64,000 bases of DNA from Actinomadura luteofluorescens (GCF_013409365.1 NZ_JACCBA010000001.1:5828001-5892000); one strand, 5' to 3'; shown: positions 19,720 through 28,595, counted from the stretch's first letter. Notes: generated by a model not told the origin, from the letters alone. Numbers and translations: made by a program.

Positions 19720-20937
19720 TCAGCCCGGCAAGGGGTGGCCGAGGCGGCGCAGCGCCATCCCGGCCGCGCCGACGGCTCCGTCGCCGGCGCTGCGGGGCGC
19801 GTCGGCGAAACGGGCGCGCAGCCCGGAGCGGACGGCCTCGGCGACGGGGCCTTCACGGAGCACCGAGCCGTGCATGACGACCGGTGCGCAGGGGTCGGAC
19901 AAGGCCGGGCGCACCGCGTCGACGTCGGCCAGCAGCCACTGCGCGGCCTCGTCGGTGATGCGCCTGGCCACGGGATCGCCGGCGGCCGCGGCGGCGGCGA
20001 CCACCGGGCCGAGGCGGCCCAGGGCCGCGGGCGGGCGGCCGTACACCTCCTTGATGATCGCCTGGGCGAGGCGGGGATTGGGCGGGGTGCCGGGAGACTC
20101 GGGATGGCACGGCGGCCCGTGCGGGCCCGGCGGCCCGCCGCCGTGGGCGGGGTGGCGGGCGGACGGCGGGTAGGCGGATTCGAGGGCGAGGACGGCGGTG
20201 CCGGTGGCGCGCCCGCCAGGGGAGCCCCCGCCGGCGGACAGCGCGGCGGACTGCGGCGGCACAGCGGGGCCCGGTGACGGCGAAGGGGCGCCGGCCATGG
20301 CCAGCGCCCTTGGGTGGCGGGGTCTTCGCCGTTCCGAGTCGATCTGTGCGACCACGGTGGCTCCGAGCAGCGCCCGGGGGACCGAATCGGTGAGCAGCGT
20401 CGGGGAGCCGCGGCCGTCGTAGGCGGCGAGCGCGGCCCGGACGGCCTCCTTCCCGAGCCACACCGCCGAACCCTCGTCCCCGACGAGCCAGCCGTAGCCG
20501 TCCGCGCGCTGCACGATCGCGCCGTCGTTGATGACCGCCGCGCCGGCGCCCGTGCCGGAGAACACCACGATGCCCTTGGGCTCGCTGGTCCCGGCGGCGA
20601 ACGCCACCGCGATGTCGGTCACCACGGCGGGCGAGCCGCGCAGCCCGACGGCCTGCCAGGCCCGCCGGGCCGCCGCGACCGCGGCGGGCCGGCCGGCCGA
20701 GCCGGCGCCGGCGATGCCGAACACGCCGGTGAGGATGTGGGTACGGTCGAGATCCCCGAGTGCCTCCCGCAGGGCGGTGGTCAGCGCCCCGGCGGTGTCG
20801 CCTCCTGAGTTGGGGTTGGCCCCTGGGCCGGTGCCGGAACCGGCCAGGGCTCCCCCGAGCGTCAGCACGACGCAGCGGGTCTTCGTGCCACCCGCGTCGA
20901 TACCGACCACGTAAGGACCGGCCAAATGGGTCAACAC
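19720..20937 (-). CDS. BadF/BadG-type kinase, probable N-acetylglucosamine or MurNAc kinase
   Basis: The protein of about 405 residues has the ASKHA-fold phosphate-1 motif YVVGIDAGGTKTRCVVLTLGG, then GVFGIAGAGSAGRPA, GIVVFSGTGAGAAVINDG and ADGYGWLVGDEGSAVWLG. It is closest to eukaryote-type GlcNAc kinases, and the neighbours murR, murQ and nagZ-like support amino-sugar phosphorylation. About 95 Pro/Gly/Ala-rich residues of low complexity (DNA about 20050-20340) interrupt the fold before AQAIIKEVYG, and may be an unstructured insert. GTG 20937 is the likely start. It diverges from murR with 61 bases between. Confidence 0.82.
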   Translation of the reverse strand: MLTHLAGPYVVGIDAGGTKTRCVVLTLGGALAGSGTGPGANPNSGGDTAGALTTALREALGDLDRTHILTGVFGIAGAGSAGRPAAVAAARRAWQAVGLRGSPAVVTDIAVAFAAGTSEPKGIVVFSGTGAGAAVINDGAIVQRADGYGWLVGDEGSAVWLGKEAVRAALAAYDGRGSPTLLTDSVPRALLGATVVAQIDSERRRPRHPRALAMAGAPSPSPGPAVPPQSAALSAGGGSPGGRATGTAVLALESAYPPSARHPAHGGGPPGPHGPPCHPESPGTPPNPRLAQAIIKEVYGRPPAALGRLGPVVAAAAAAGDPVARRITDEAAQWLLADVDAVRPALSDPCAPVVMHGSVLREGPVAEAVRSGLRARFADAPRSAGDGAVGAAGMALRRLGHPLPG

Positions 20938-20962
20938 ATGGCGACCGTAGCCTTTCCTAACG

Positions 20963-20991
20963 TTGACGTGACATCCAGCGCGTAAGAAAAT
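20963..20991 (+). promoter_or_regulatory. Putative SigA-type promoter of murR, leaderless
   Basis: TTGACG (20963-20968) is followed after exactly 17 bases by GAAAAT (20986-20991). Seven bases later comes the murR ATG at 20999, so transcription would start at or next to the start codon. No ribosome-binding site precedes the ATG, which fits a leaderless mRNA. The overlapping inverted GAAA-A-TTTC (20986-20994) could be an operator for MurR itself. Confidence 0.55.
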
Positions 20992-20998
20992 TTCCTCC

Positions 20999-21979
20999 AT
21001 GAGGAAACCCATCGGCCCCGCTCGGGGCCCCGAGCGGGGGAACACGGGGGAGCCCGCGGCGCCACGGGACGACGCGGCGGGCAGGGACAGGGACGCCACG
21101 CCGCTGAGCACGGTGGTACGGGTCCGTTCGCTGCTGCCCTCGCTGCCCCCCGCCGAGCGAAGAGTCGCTCAACGCGTCATCGACGACCCCGAAGGGGTCG
21201 CCAACTCGACCATCACCGAACTCGCCCAGAACTGCGGCACCTCCGAGACCACGGTCATCAGGTTCTGCCGGGCGATCGGGTTCCATGGTTACCCAGAGCT
21301 GCGGCTGACCCTCGCCACCGAGGCGGGACGGGCCCAGAGCGCCACAGGCGGCCGGGTCATCGGCAGCGACATCAGTCCCGACGACTCGCTGGAACAGATC
21401 GTGGAGAAGGTCACCTTCGCCGACGCGCGCGCCGTCGAGGAGACCGCCTCCCAACTCGACATCAAGATGCTGGAGCAGGTCGTGGAAGCGGTCGTCAACG
21501 CCAACCGCGTCGACGTCTACGGCGTCGGCGCGAGCGCGTTCGTCGCGGCCGACTTCCAGCAGAAGCTGCACCGCATCGGCCGGGTCTGCTCCGCCTGGGC
21601 GGACGCCCACATCATGCTGACCAGCGCCGCCGTCCTGAGCCCCGGCGACGTGGCGATCGGCATCTCGCACACCGGGGCGACGGTGGAGACCATCGACGCG
21701 CTGGAGGTCGCCAAGACCCGGGGCGCCAGGACCGTGGGGCTCACCAACTTCCCGAAGTCCCCCATAGCGGAAGTCGCGGACATGATCCTGACGACCGCCG
21801 CCAGGGAGACCACGTTCCGCTCGGGCGCGACCGCCAGCCGGCTGGCGCAGCTCACGGTGGTGGACTGCCTCTTCGTCGGAGTTGCGCAGCGCACCTACGG
21901 GTCTACCCGCAAGGCCCTCGAAGCCACGTACGAGGCGGTCCGCGGACGGACCGTGCGACCCGACCGGAGGCGTCGGTGA
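20999..21979 (+). CDS. MurR/RpiR family transcriptional regulator
   Basis: The 326-residue protein has an extended disordered N-terminus (1-38), an RpiR-type helix-turn-helix (ERRVAQRVIDDPEGVANSTI, then GTSETTVIRFCRAIGFHGYP) at about 45-110 and a SIS sugar-phosphate-sensing domain at about 155-290 (YGVGASAFVAADFQQKL, AIGISHTGATVETIDAL). Its stop overlaps the murQ start, so it almost certainly controls MurNAc-6-P catabolism and senses a related phosphosugar. A downstream start that removes the disordered tail cannot be excluded. Confidence 0.9.
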   Translation: MRKPIGPARGPERGNTGEPAAPRDDAAGRDRDATPLSTVVRVRSLLPSLPPAERRVAQRVIDDPEGVANSTITELAQNCGTSETTVIRFCRAIGFHGYPELRLTLATEAGRAQSATGGRVIGSDISPDDSLEQIVEKVTFADARAVEETASQLDIKMLEQVVEAVVNANRVDVYGVGASAFVAADFQQKLHRIGRVCSAWADAHIMLTSAAVLSPGDVAIGISHTGATVETIDALEVAKTRGARTVGLTNFPKSPIAEVADMILTTAARETTFRSGATASRLAQLTVVDCLFVGVAQRTYGSTRKALEATYEAVRGRTVRPDRRRR

Positions 21980-22872
21980 TCGATTGCGAGCTCCCCACGG
22001 AGGGACGGAACCCCCGGACCCTCGACGTCGACACGCTGCCGACCATGGAGGTGCTACGCCTGATCAACTCTGAGGACGCGACCGTGCCGAGGGTGGTCGG
22101 CTCCGTGCTTCCCGAGGTCGCCCGGCTGGTCGACCTCGCCGTGGAGTCCCTGCGCGCGGGCGGCCGCGTGCACTACTTCGGCGCCGGCACGTCCGGCCGG
22201 CTCGCGGTGCTCGACGCCGCCGAGCTTCCCCCCACGTTCGGCATCTGGGGCCGGGTCGTGGCCCACAACGCCGGCGGGCCCGGCGCGCTGTCGCAGGCCG
22301 TCTCCGGCGTGGAGGACGACGTCGATCTCGGCCGCCGGGACGCGCTCGACGTCGGGCCGGGCGACGTCGCGATCGGCATCGCGGCCAGCGGACGCACCCC
22401 GTACGTGGTGGGGGCGCTGCGCGCCGCCGCCGCGGTCGGGGCGCGCACGGCCCTGATCAGCTGCAACCCGCACACGCCGTACGGGGACGAGGTGGAGGTG
22501 CACATCGGGCTCGCCACCGGGCCCGAGGTGATCAGCGGTTCCACCCGGATGAAGGCGGGCACCGCGACCAAGCTGGTGCTCAACTCCTTCTCCACCACCC
22601 TGATGATCAGGATGGGGCGCACCTACTCCAACCTGATGGTCAGCGTGAACGCGCTGAACTCCAAGCTGCGCGCCCGGCTGGTGCGCATCCTCACCGAGGC
22701 GACCGGGATGGACGCCCGCACCTGCGAGAACGCGCTGTCCGAGGCGGGCGGCAACACCCGCGTCGCCCTGGTCTCGCTCCTCGGCGAGGTCCCCGCGTCC
22801 CGCGCCACGATGGTCCTGGAGGAAACCGACGGCGGCGTCCGAGAGGCCTTGCAGAGGCTCAGATCCGCCTAG
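21976..22872 (+). CDS. murQ: N-acetylmuramic acid 6-phosphate etherase
   Basis: The 298-residue SIS-domain lyase cleaves the D-lactyl ether of MurNAc-6-P to give GlcNAc-6-P, which NagA can then deacetylate. Signature stretches are YFGAGTSGRLAVLDAAELPP with the catalytic Glu, VSGVEDDVDLG, GIAASGRTPYVVGALRAA and STRMKAGTATKLVLNSFSTT. Length matches the family. The start is GTG 21976, overlapping the regulator stop by four bases. Copy A of the interspersed repeat begins 88 bases after the stop. Confidence 0.95.
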   Translation: MIDCELPTEGRNPRTLDVDTLPTMEVLRLINSEDATVPRVVGSVLPEVARLVDLAVESLRAGGRVHYFGAGTSGRLAVLDAAELPPTFGIWGRVVAHNAGGPGALSQAVSGVEDDVDLGRRDALDVGPGDVAIGIAASGRTPYVVGALRAAAAVGARTALISCNPHTPYGDEVEVHIGLATGPEVISGSTRMKAGTATKLVLNSFSTTLMIRMGRTYSNLMVSVNALNSKLRARLVRILTEATGMDARTCENALSEAGGNTRVALVSLLGEVPASRATMVLEETDGGVREALQRLRSA

Positions 22873-22960
22873 CACCGCAAGCGAACCGCTGCCCCCCACC
22901 TCATCCCGCGATCCCGACGACACCGGCCACCACAACAACCCCGCAACAACCTGAGTGGCC

Positions 22961-23101
22961 GCGATCGCGTCCGAAGGCAGATTCGAGCGAAGCAAGAATC
23001 TGATCGCGCAGCGAGCCGCCAGGCGAGCCGGAGCGATGCCAGCGATCGCCGCGGTGTCTGACGATGGAGGGCCCTCCGGGCCCGAAGGAGGAGGGCACCG
23101 C
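22961..23101 (+). repeat. Interspersed structured repeat, copy A
   Basis: This is a member of a five-copy family (others at 38245-38385, 38411-38552, 38998-39078, 39162-39303). From 5' to 3' it has GCGATCGC, a CAGATTC/GAATCTG hairpin (22978-22984/22996-23002), an ATCGC/GCGAT stem, a second GCGATCGC, then a hairpin whose outer arms GCGGTGTC (23051-23058) and GGCACCGC (23094-23101) enclose conserved GACGATGGA and GAAGGAGGA bulges and a GGGCC/GGCCC inner stem. It follows murQ and precedes the convergent acyl-CoA dehydrogenase. Similarity to copy E extends left to about 22936. Confidence 0.9.
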
Positions 23102-23114
23102 AATAGGCACAGCA

Positions 23115-23139
23115 GGGCCCTCCGGGCCCGAAGGAGGAG
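23115..23139 (+). repeat. Duplicated tail of interspersed repeat copy A
   Basis: The GGGCCCTCCGGGCCC hairpin and its GAAGGAGGAG flank are repeated 22 bases after copy A. The duplicate ends in AAGGAGGAGAGAA followed by ATG CAA TAA at 23144-23152, a strong ribosome site before a two-codon reading frame. This may be chance. Confidence 0.75.
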
Positions 23140-23153
23140 AGAAATGCAATAAA

Positions 23154-24359
23154 TCAGCGCTCGTACCTACGGAGTTCCTGGCGGGCCACGGTGCGGACGT
23201 GGACCTCGTCGGGGCCGTCGAAGATGCGCATCGCGCGGACCCAGGAGTACATCGCCGCCAGCGGGGTGTCGTCGGAGACGCCGGCGGCGCCGTGCACCTG
23301 GATCGCGCGGTCGAGGACCTCGTGGGCGATGCGCGGCACGACCACCTTGATCGCGGCGATCTCCGTCCGCGCGCCCCGGGCCCCGTGCCGGTCGATCAGC
23401 CAGGCGGTCTTGAGGGTCAGCAGCCGGGCCTGCTCGATCGCCATCCGCGACTCGGCGACCTGCTCCCGGACGACGCCCTGCCGGGCCAGCGGCCCGCCGA
23501 AGGCCTCGCGCGACAGGGCGCGGCGGCACATCAGCTCCAGCGCCCGCTCCGCCATGCCGAGCGCCCGCATGCAGTGGTGGATGCGGCCGGGCCCGAGGCG
23601 CGCCTGCGCGATCATGAATCCGTCGCCCTCGGCCGCGACGAGGTTGGACACCGGTACCCGGACGTCCTCGAAGAGGATCTCCGAGTGGCCGTGCTGGTCC
23701 TGGTAGCCGAACACGGGCAGGTGCCGGACGACCGTCACGCCCGGGGTGTCGCGCGGCACGAGCACCTGCGACTGCTGCCGGTGCGGCGGCCCCCCGGGGT
23801 CGGTCTTGCCCATCACGATGAAGATCTTGCAGCGCTCGTCGGCGGCGCCGGTGATGAACCACTTGCGGCCGTTGATCACGTACTCGTCGCCGTCCCGGAC
23901 GATCGAGGTGGTGATGTTGGTGGCGTCGGAGGAGGCGACCTCGGGCTCGGTCATCGCGAACGCGCTGCGGATCTCGCCGTCCAGCAGGGGCCTGAGCCAG
24001 CGCTCCTTCTGCTCGTCCGTCCCGAACATGTGCAGGACTTCCATGTTCCCGGTGTCGGGCGCCGCGCAGTTGACCGCCTCGGGCGCGAGGTCGGGCGACC
24101 GTCCGGTCAGCTCGGCGAGGGTCGCGTACTCCAGGTTGGACAGGCCGGAGACGTCCGGCAGGAAGAGGTTCCACAGGCCGCGCTCGCGCGCCTCGGCCTT
24201 CAACTCCTCGACGACCGGCGGCAGCGCGTGCGGGTCGTTCTCCGCCCGCCAGGCGGCGTAGACGGGCTCGGCCGGGTAGACGCGCGCCTCCATGAACTCC
24301 TGGAGCCGGTCCCGGTAGTCGCGTGCCTTCGGGCTGAGTTCGAAGTCCATGGGCCGCAT
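23154..24359 (-). CDS. Acyl-CoA dehydrogenase family protein (ACAD10/11-like)
   Basis: The 401-residue flavoprotein has the acyl-CoA dehydrogenase three-domain layout. The FAD/substrate segment FAMTEPEVASSDATNITTSI lies in the middle domain, INGRKWFITGAADERCKIFI follows, and the C-terminal helical domain holds AIQVHGAAGVSDDTPLAAMY. It is close to the ACAD10/ACAD11 branch, which acts on long or hydroxylated/branched acyl-CoAs; the substrate is unknown. ATG 24359 or 24350 may start it. It is divergent from a HAD gene resembling the HAD domain fused to this enzyme in ACAD10. Confidence 0.9.
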   Translation of the reverse strand: MRPMDFELSPKARDYRDRLQEFMEARVYPAEPVYAAWRAENDPHALPPVVEELKAEARERGLWNLFLPDVSGLSNLEYATLAELTGRSPDLAPEAVNCAAPDTGNMEVLHMFGTDEQKERWLRPLLDGEIRSAFAMTEPEVASSDATNITTSIVRDGDEYVINGRKWFITGAADERCKIFIVMGKTDPGGPPHRQQSQVLVPRDTPGVTVVRHLPVFGYQDQHGHSEILFEDVRVPVSNLVAAEGDGFMIAQARLGPGRIHHCMRALGMAERALELMCRRALSREAFGGPLARQGVVREQVAESRMAIEQARLLTLKTAWLIDRHGARGARTEIAAIKVVVPRIAHEVLDRAIQVHGAAGVSDDTPLAAMYSWVRAMRIFDGPDEVHVRTVARQELRRYER

Positions 24360-24411
24360 TCTGACAGAACGGGATTCGGTCGTTTCGCCGGGGATCGCCT
24401 ACCATCGGCGC

Positions 24412-25047
24412 GTGAGCGTCAAAGCTGTGATCACCGACTGGGGCGGCGTCCTCACCTCGCCCCTGGCCGAGGCCATCCAGGTCTGGCTCGCCGCCGACCG
24501 CATCGACGTCGAGCGCTACAAGACCGTCATGCGCGCCTGGGTGAAGCAGGCCTACGACGGCGCCGGGACGAACCCCGTCCACGGCCTGGAGGACGGCTCG
24601 CTGCCCACCTCCGAGTTCGAGCGCCTCCTCGCGGCCGAGCTGCTCACCGTCGACGGCGCCCCCGTGGAGGCCGCCGGGCTCATCGCCCGGATGTTCGGCG
24701 CGTTCGCCCCGGTCGAGCCGATGTACGAGGCGCTGCGCGCGGTCCGCGCGGCGGGCGCCCGCACCGCCCTGCTGTCGAACTCCTGGGGCAACGACTACCC
24801 CCACGACCTGTTCGCCGAGCTCTTCGACGCGGTCGTCATCTCCTGCGAGGTCGGGATGCGCAAGCCCGACGAGCGGATCTTCCGGCACGCCCTGGACCTG
24901 CTCGGCCTGGACGCCGCCGAGTGCGTGTTCATCGACGACATCGAGCACAACATCCGCGCCGCGCAGGCCCTCGGCATCCGCGGCATCCTGCACACCGACC
25001 CCGACACGACGATCGCCGAACTGCGCGGAATGGACCTGCTGCCCTGA
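24412..25047 (+). CDS. HAD family hydrolase (epoxide-hydrolase N-domain/ACAD10-type)
   Basis: The 211-residue protein has HAD motif I VITDWGGVLTSP, motif II TALLSNSWG, motif III GMRKPDERIF and motif IV VFIDDIEHNIRAAQALG. The D-x-GGV form of motif I is typical of the soluble epoxide hydrolase N-domain and ACAD10 HAD domains. Subclass IA phosphatase activity is expected, substrate unknown. GTG 24412 lies 52 bases from the divergent dehydrogenase start, so the two probably share a control region. Confidence 0.87.
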   Translation: MSVKAVITDWGGVLTSPLAEAIQVWLAADRIDVERYKTVMRAWVKQAYDGAGTNPVHGLEDGSLPTSEFERLLAAELLTVDGAPVEAAGLIARMFGAFAPVEPMYEALRAVRAAGARTALLSNSWGNDYPHDLFAELFDAVVISCEVGMRKPDERIFRHALDLLGLDAAECVFIDDIEHNIRAAQALGIRGILHTDPDTTIAELRGMDLLP

Positions 25048-25072
25048 CCGTCTGGCAGACTTGCTGACCGTC

Positions 25073-25582
25073 ATGCGCGTCTACCTGCCGTCCACGCTCA
25101 CGCTGCTCGCCGGCGTCCACGCCGCGCGCGAGATCGGTCCCGCGCCGCTCGCCGCCCACGCGGTCACGCCCGCGCTGCGCGAGTGGTACGCGGGCGGCGA
25201 CCAGGAGGAGCTGGAGTACGCGGCGATGTCGGCCGCCGCCCGCGCCTCGCTGCGCCTGCTCGCCGCCGACCCGTCCGTCCCGCGCCGCCGGGTCGTGCTG
25301 GCCGCCGAGGTCCCCGACGACCAGGTCTCCTGGGCGCGCGGCGACGCGGCCCTCGGCAACGGCGACCGCGCCCTCGTCCAGATCGCGGCCCCCGTCGCGT
25401 GGAAGCGGATCGCCTCCGGCCACGTCGACGACCCCGACGCCGCGCCCGACGTCGACGCCGCCGCGGAGGCCCTCGCCGCCGCCGACGCCGGAGACGAGGA
25501 CGCCCGCTTCACCGTGGACGGCGCCGAGGGCCACGAGCTCCTCTGGTACGCCACCCAGGAACTCGTCCACCTGCTCGACTAG
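25073..25582 (+). CDS. DUF6912 family protein
   Basis: The 169-residue protein starts MRVYLPSTLTLLAGVHAARE, the typical opening of the actinobacterial DUF6912 family. The rest is an acidic alpha-rich protein with ARASLRLLAADPSVPRRRVV and the conserved end HELLWYATQELVHLLD. No catalytic motif is evident and the function is unknown. It begins 26 bases after the HAD stop in the same direction, so co-transcription is likely. Confidence 0.8.
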   Translation: MRVYLPSTLTLLAGVHAAREIGPAPLAAHAVTPALREWYAGGDQEELEYAAMSAAARASLRLLAADPSVPRRRVVLAAEVPDDQVSWARGDAALGNGDRALVQIAAPVAWKRIASGHVDDPDAAPDVDAAAEALAAADAGDEDARFTVDGAEGHELLWYATQELVHLLD

Positions 25583-25648
25583 CGGCCCGGGCGCGGGGTA
25601 GGTCCCTCGGCACGTCGACAATGCCGTCGGATCGCAGGGAGACGTCAG

Positions 25649-27277
<1,629 letters not shown>

Positions 27278-27408
27278 GGCCCCGCCAGGCCCGCCCCCCG
27301 GGCCCTCTTCCCGACCGGTCGTTGGGGTGGGAGGCTTGACGATAGGCTCGCCTCGCCGTCCGGTGGACGGCGCCTGAGCACACCCCCTGGAGGCGTCATG
27401 GGAACGGG

Positions 27409-28119
27409 ATGTCGACGCTGAACCGTCTCGTGCTGTGGAACATCGACCACACCCTGGTCGACGTCGGGCGGATCACCCGGGACGCCTATGCCGAGGCGTT
27501 CCAGCGGACCATCGGGCGCCCGCTGGTGCGCCTGCCGCCCACCCCCGGCCGCACCGAATCCGAGATCATCTTCGAGACCCTCGCGTTCAACGACGTCGTC
27601 ACCACCGACGACCACCTCCCCGCCTTCTTCGACGCGCTGGCCGAGGCGTTCGCGAGCCGCCGCGCCGACCTGGGCGCGCACGGCCGCGTCCTGGCCGGCG
27701 CCCGGGAGGCCGTCGAGGCGCTCGCCCACGTGCCCGGCGTCGTCCAGTCGGTGCTGACCGGATCGCTCCAGCCGAACGCGGTGCTGAAGGTGACCGAGCT
27801 CGGCCTGGCCGGCCGCCTCGACCTGGAGGCCGGCGGCTACGAGAACGGCGTCTACAGCAAGGCCGCCCTCCTGGAGCTCGCCCGCGCCCGCGCCGGGGAG
27901 CGCCACGGCGCCCGCTACCCCGAGTCCGCGACCGTCTACGTCGCCGACTCGCCCCGCGACGTCCAGGCCGCGCACATCGCCGGCTCGCCGATCATCGCCG
28001 TCGCCACCGGGAGCGCCACCGAGGCCGAGCTCCGCGCCGCGGGCGCGGACCACGTCCTGGCGACGCTCGCCGACACGAACGCGGTGGTGAGCGCGGTCGC
28101 CGACCTGACCCGCATGTGA
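27409..28119 (+). CDS. HAD family protein with Asn in place of the nucleophile Asp
   Basis: The 236-residue protein resembles subclass IA HAD phosphatases (phosphoglycolate phosphatase-like), with motif II VLTGSLQPNAVLKV, motif III near GVYSKAALLELA and motif IV TVYVADSPRDVQAAHIAGSP. Motif I reads LWNIDHTLVD: the first Asp, normally the phosphoryl nucleophile, is Asn (codon AAC at 27434-27436), so activity may be lost or changed. A seven-codon frame (27398-27421) with its own GGAGG overlaps the start and may couple translation. The stop region is duplicated 17 bases downstream. Confidence 0.82.
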   Translation: MSTLNRLVLWNIDHTLVDVGRITRDAYAEAFQRTIGRPLVRLPPTPGRTESEIIFETLAFNDVVTTDDHLPAFFDALAEAFASRRADLGAHGRVLAGAREAVEALAHVPGVVQSVLTGSLQPNAVLKVTELGLAGRLDLEAGGYENGVYSKAALLELARARAGERHGARYPESATVYVADSPRDVQAAHIAGSPIIAVATGSATEAELRAAGADHVLATLADTNAVVSAVADLTRM

Positions 28120-28137
28120 GCCGCGCCCGCATGTGAG
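28109..28137 (+). repeat. Two-copy 17-bp tandem duplication of a stop-codon region
   Basis: CCCGCATGTGAG occurs at 28109-28120, where its TGA (28117-28119) is the stop of the HAD gene, and again at 28126-28137. The period is 17 bases, so the copied TGA falls in another reading frame. It is the smallest example of the stop-codon arrays also seen at 4484, 8262 and 44102. Confidence 0.75.
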
Positions 28138-28193
28138 ACAAGGTTGTCACCTCGGAAGGGCGGCGCCGTCCGGACGGTATCGCTAACTTTGAG

Positions 28194-28220
28194 TAATCAC
28201 TTGACGTCAAGGAGTGATTA
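28194..28220 (+). promoter_or_regulatory. Inverted repeat overlapping a ribosome-binding site
   Basis: TAATCACT (28194-28201) is the exact reverse complement of AGTGATTA (28213-28220). The 11-base loop contains TGACGTCA, itself palindromic, and the AAGGAG ribosome site (28209-28214) of the following small secreted protein straddles loop and right arm. It may be an operator or a translation-masking hairpin. Confidence 0.6.
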
Positions 28221-28222
28221 CC

Positions 28223-28537
28223 GTGCCGTGTCGTACCGTCGCCCTGTCCACCGTCCTCGCCGCTGCCCTCGGCGCCGCAGCGCTCCTCCTCACCACGCCC
28301 CCGGCCGATCCCGGCCGGGCCTCCGCGGAGCGCGCCGGGGAGATGCTCGTGTGCGAGCAGGTGGAGTCGCGGTATCCCCAGGTCTTCGGCCGGAACTGCG
28401 ACCCCGCCCAAGGGGGGCCGCTCTCCGACTTCACCGTCATCGACCGCCGCAACGACAACACCTACCACTGCCGGACGGGCTGGGCCGAGGGCTCGCTCTG
28501 GGCCGACGGCCAGAACTGCCGGCCCCGGCAAGGCTGA
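28223..28537 (+). CDS. Small secreted protein, unknown function
   Basis: The 104-residue protein starts at GTG 28223, eight bases after AAGGAG; a GTG at 28214 is too close to that site. A Sec signal peptide with hydrophobic core VALSTVLAAALGAAALLL is followed by a mature domain of about 75 residues with conserved-looking CEQVESRYPQVFGRNCDP and NTYHCRTGWAEGSLWADGQNC. Four cysteines suggest two disulfides. I do not recognise the family. The hairpin over its ribosome site suggests regulated synthesis. Confidence 0.72.
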   Translation: MPCRTVALSTVLAAALGAAALLLTTPPADPGRASAERAGEMLVCEQVESRYPQVFGRNCDPAQGGPLSDFTVIDRRNDNTYHCRTGWAEGSLWADGQNCRPRQG

Positions 28538-28571
28538 TCTCTCCCTTCGGGGTCCTCGGTGCGGCGGCCGA

Positions 28572-28595
28572 CACACCGCCGCGCCCGCCGGTGTG
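28572..28595 (+). terminator. Putative hairpin terminator after the small secreted protein
   Basis: CACACCG (28572-28578) pairs with CGGTGTG (28589-28595) across ten bases, 34 bases after the stop; an alternative GCGGCGG/CCGCCGC hairpin overlaps it. No T-run follows. The rest of the gap to 28813 is G-rich and holds no evident gene. Confidence 0.45.

Noticed and set aside
22955..23152. Open frames running through the interspersed repeat (also near 38350, 39090 and 39240)
   Set aside because: All copies translate to similar Arg/Ala/Ser-rich peptides because the DNA is repeated. Stem covariation and the truncated copy argue for structure, not protein.
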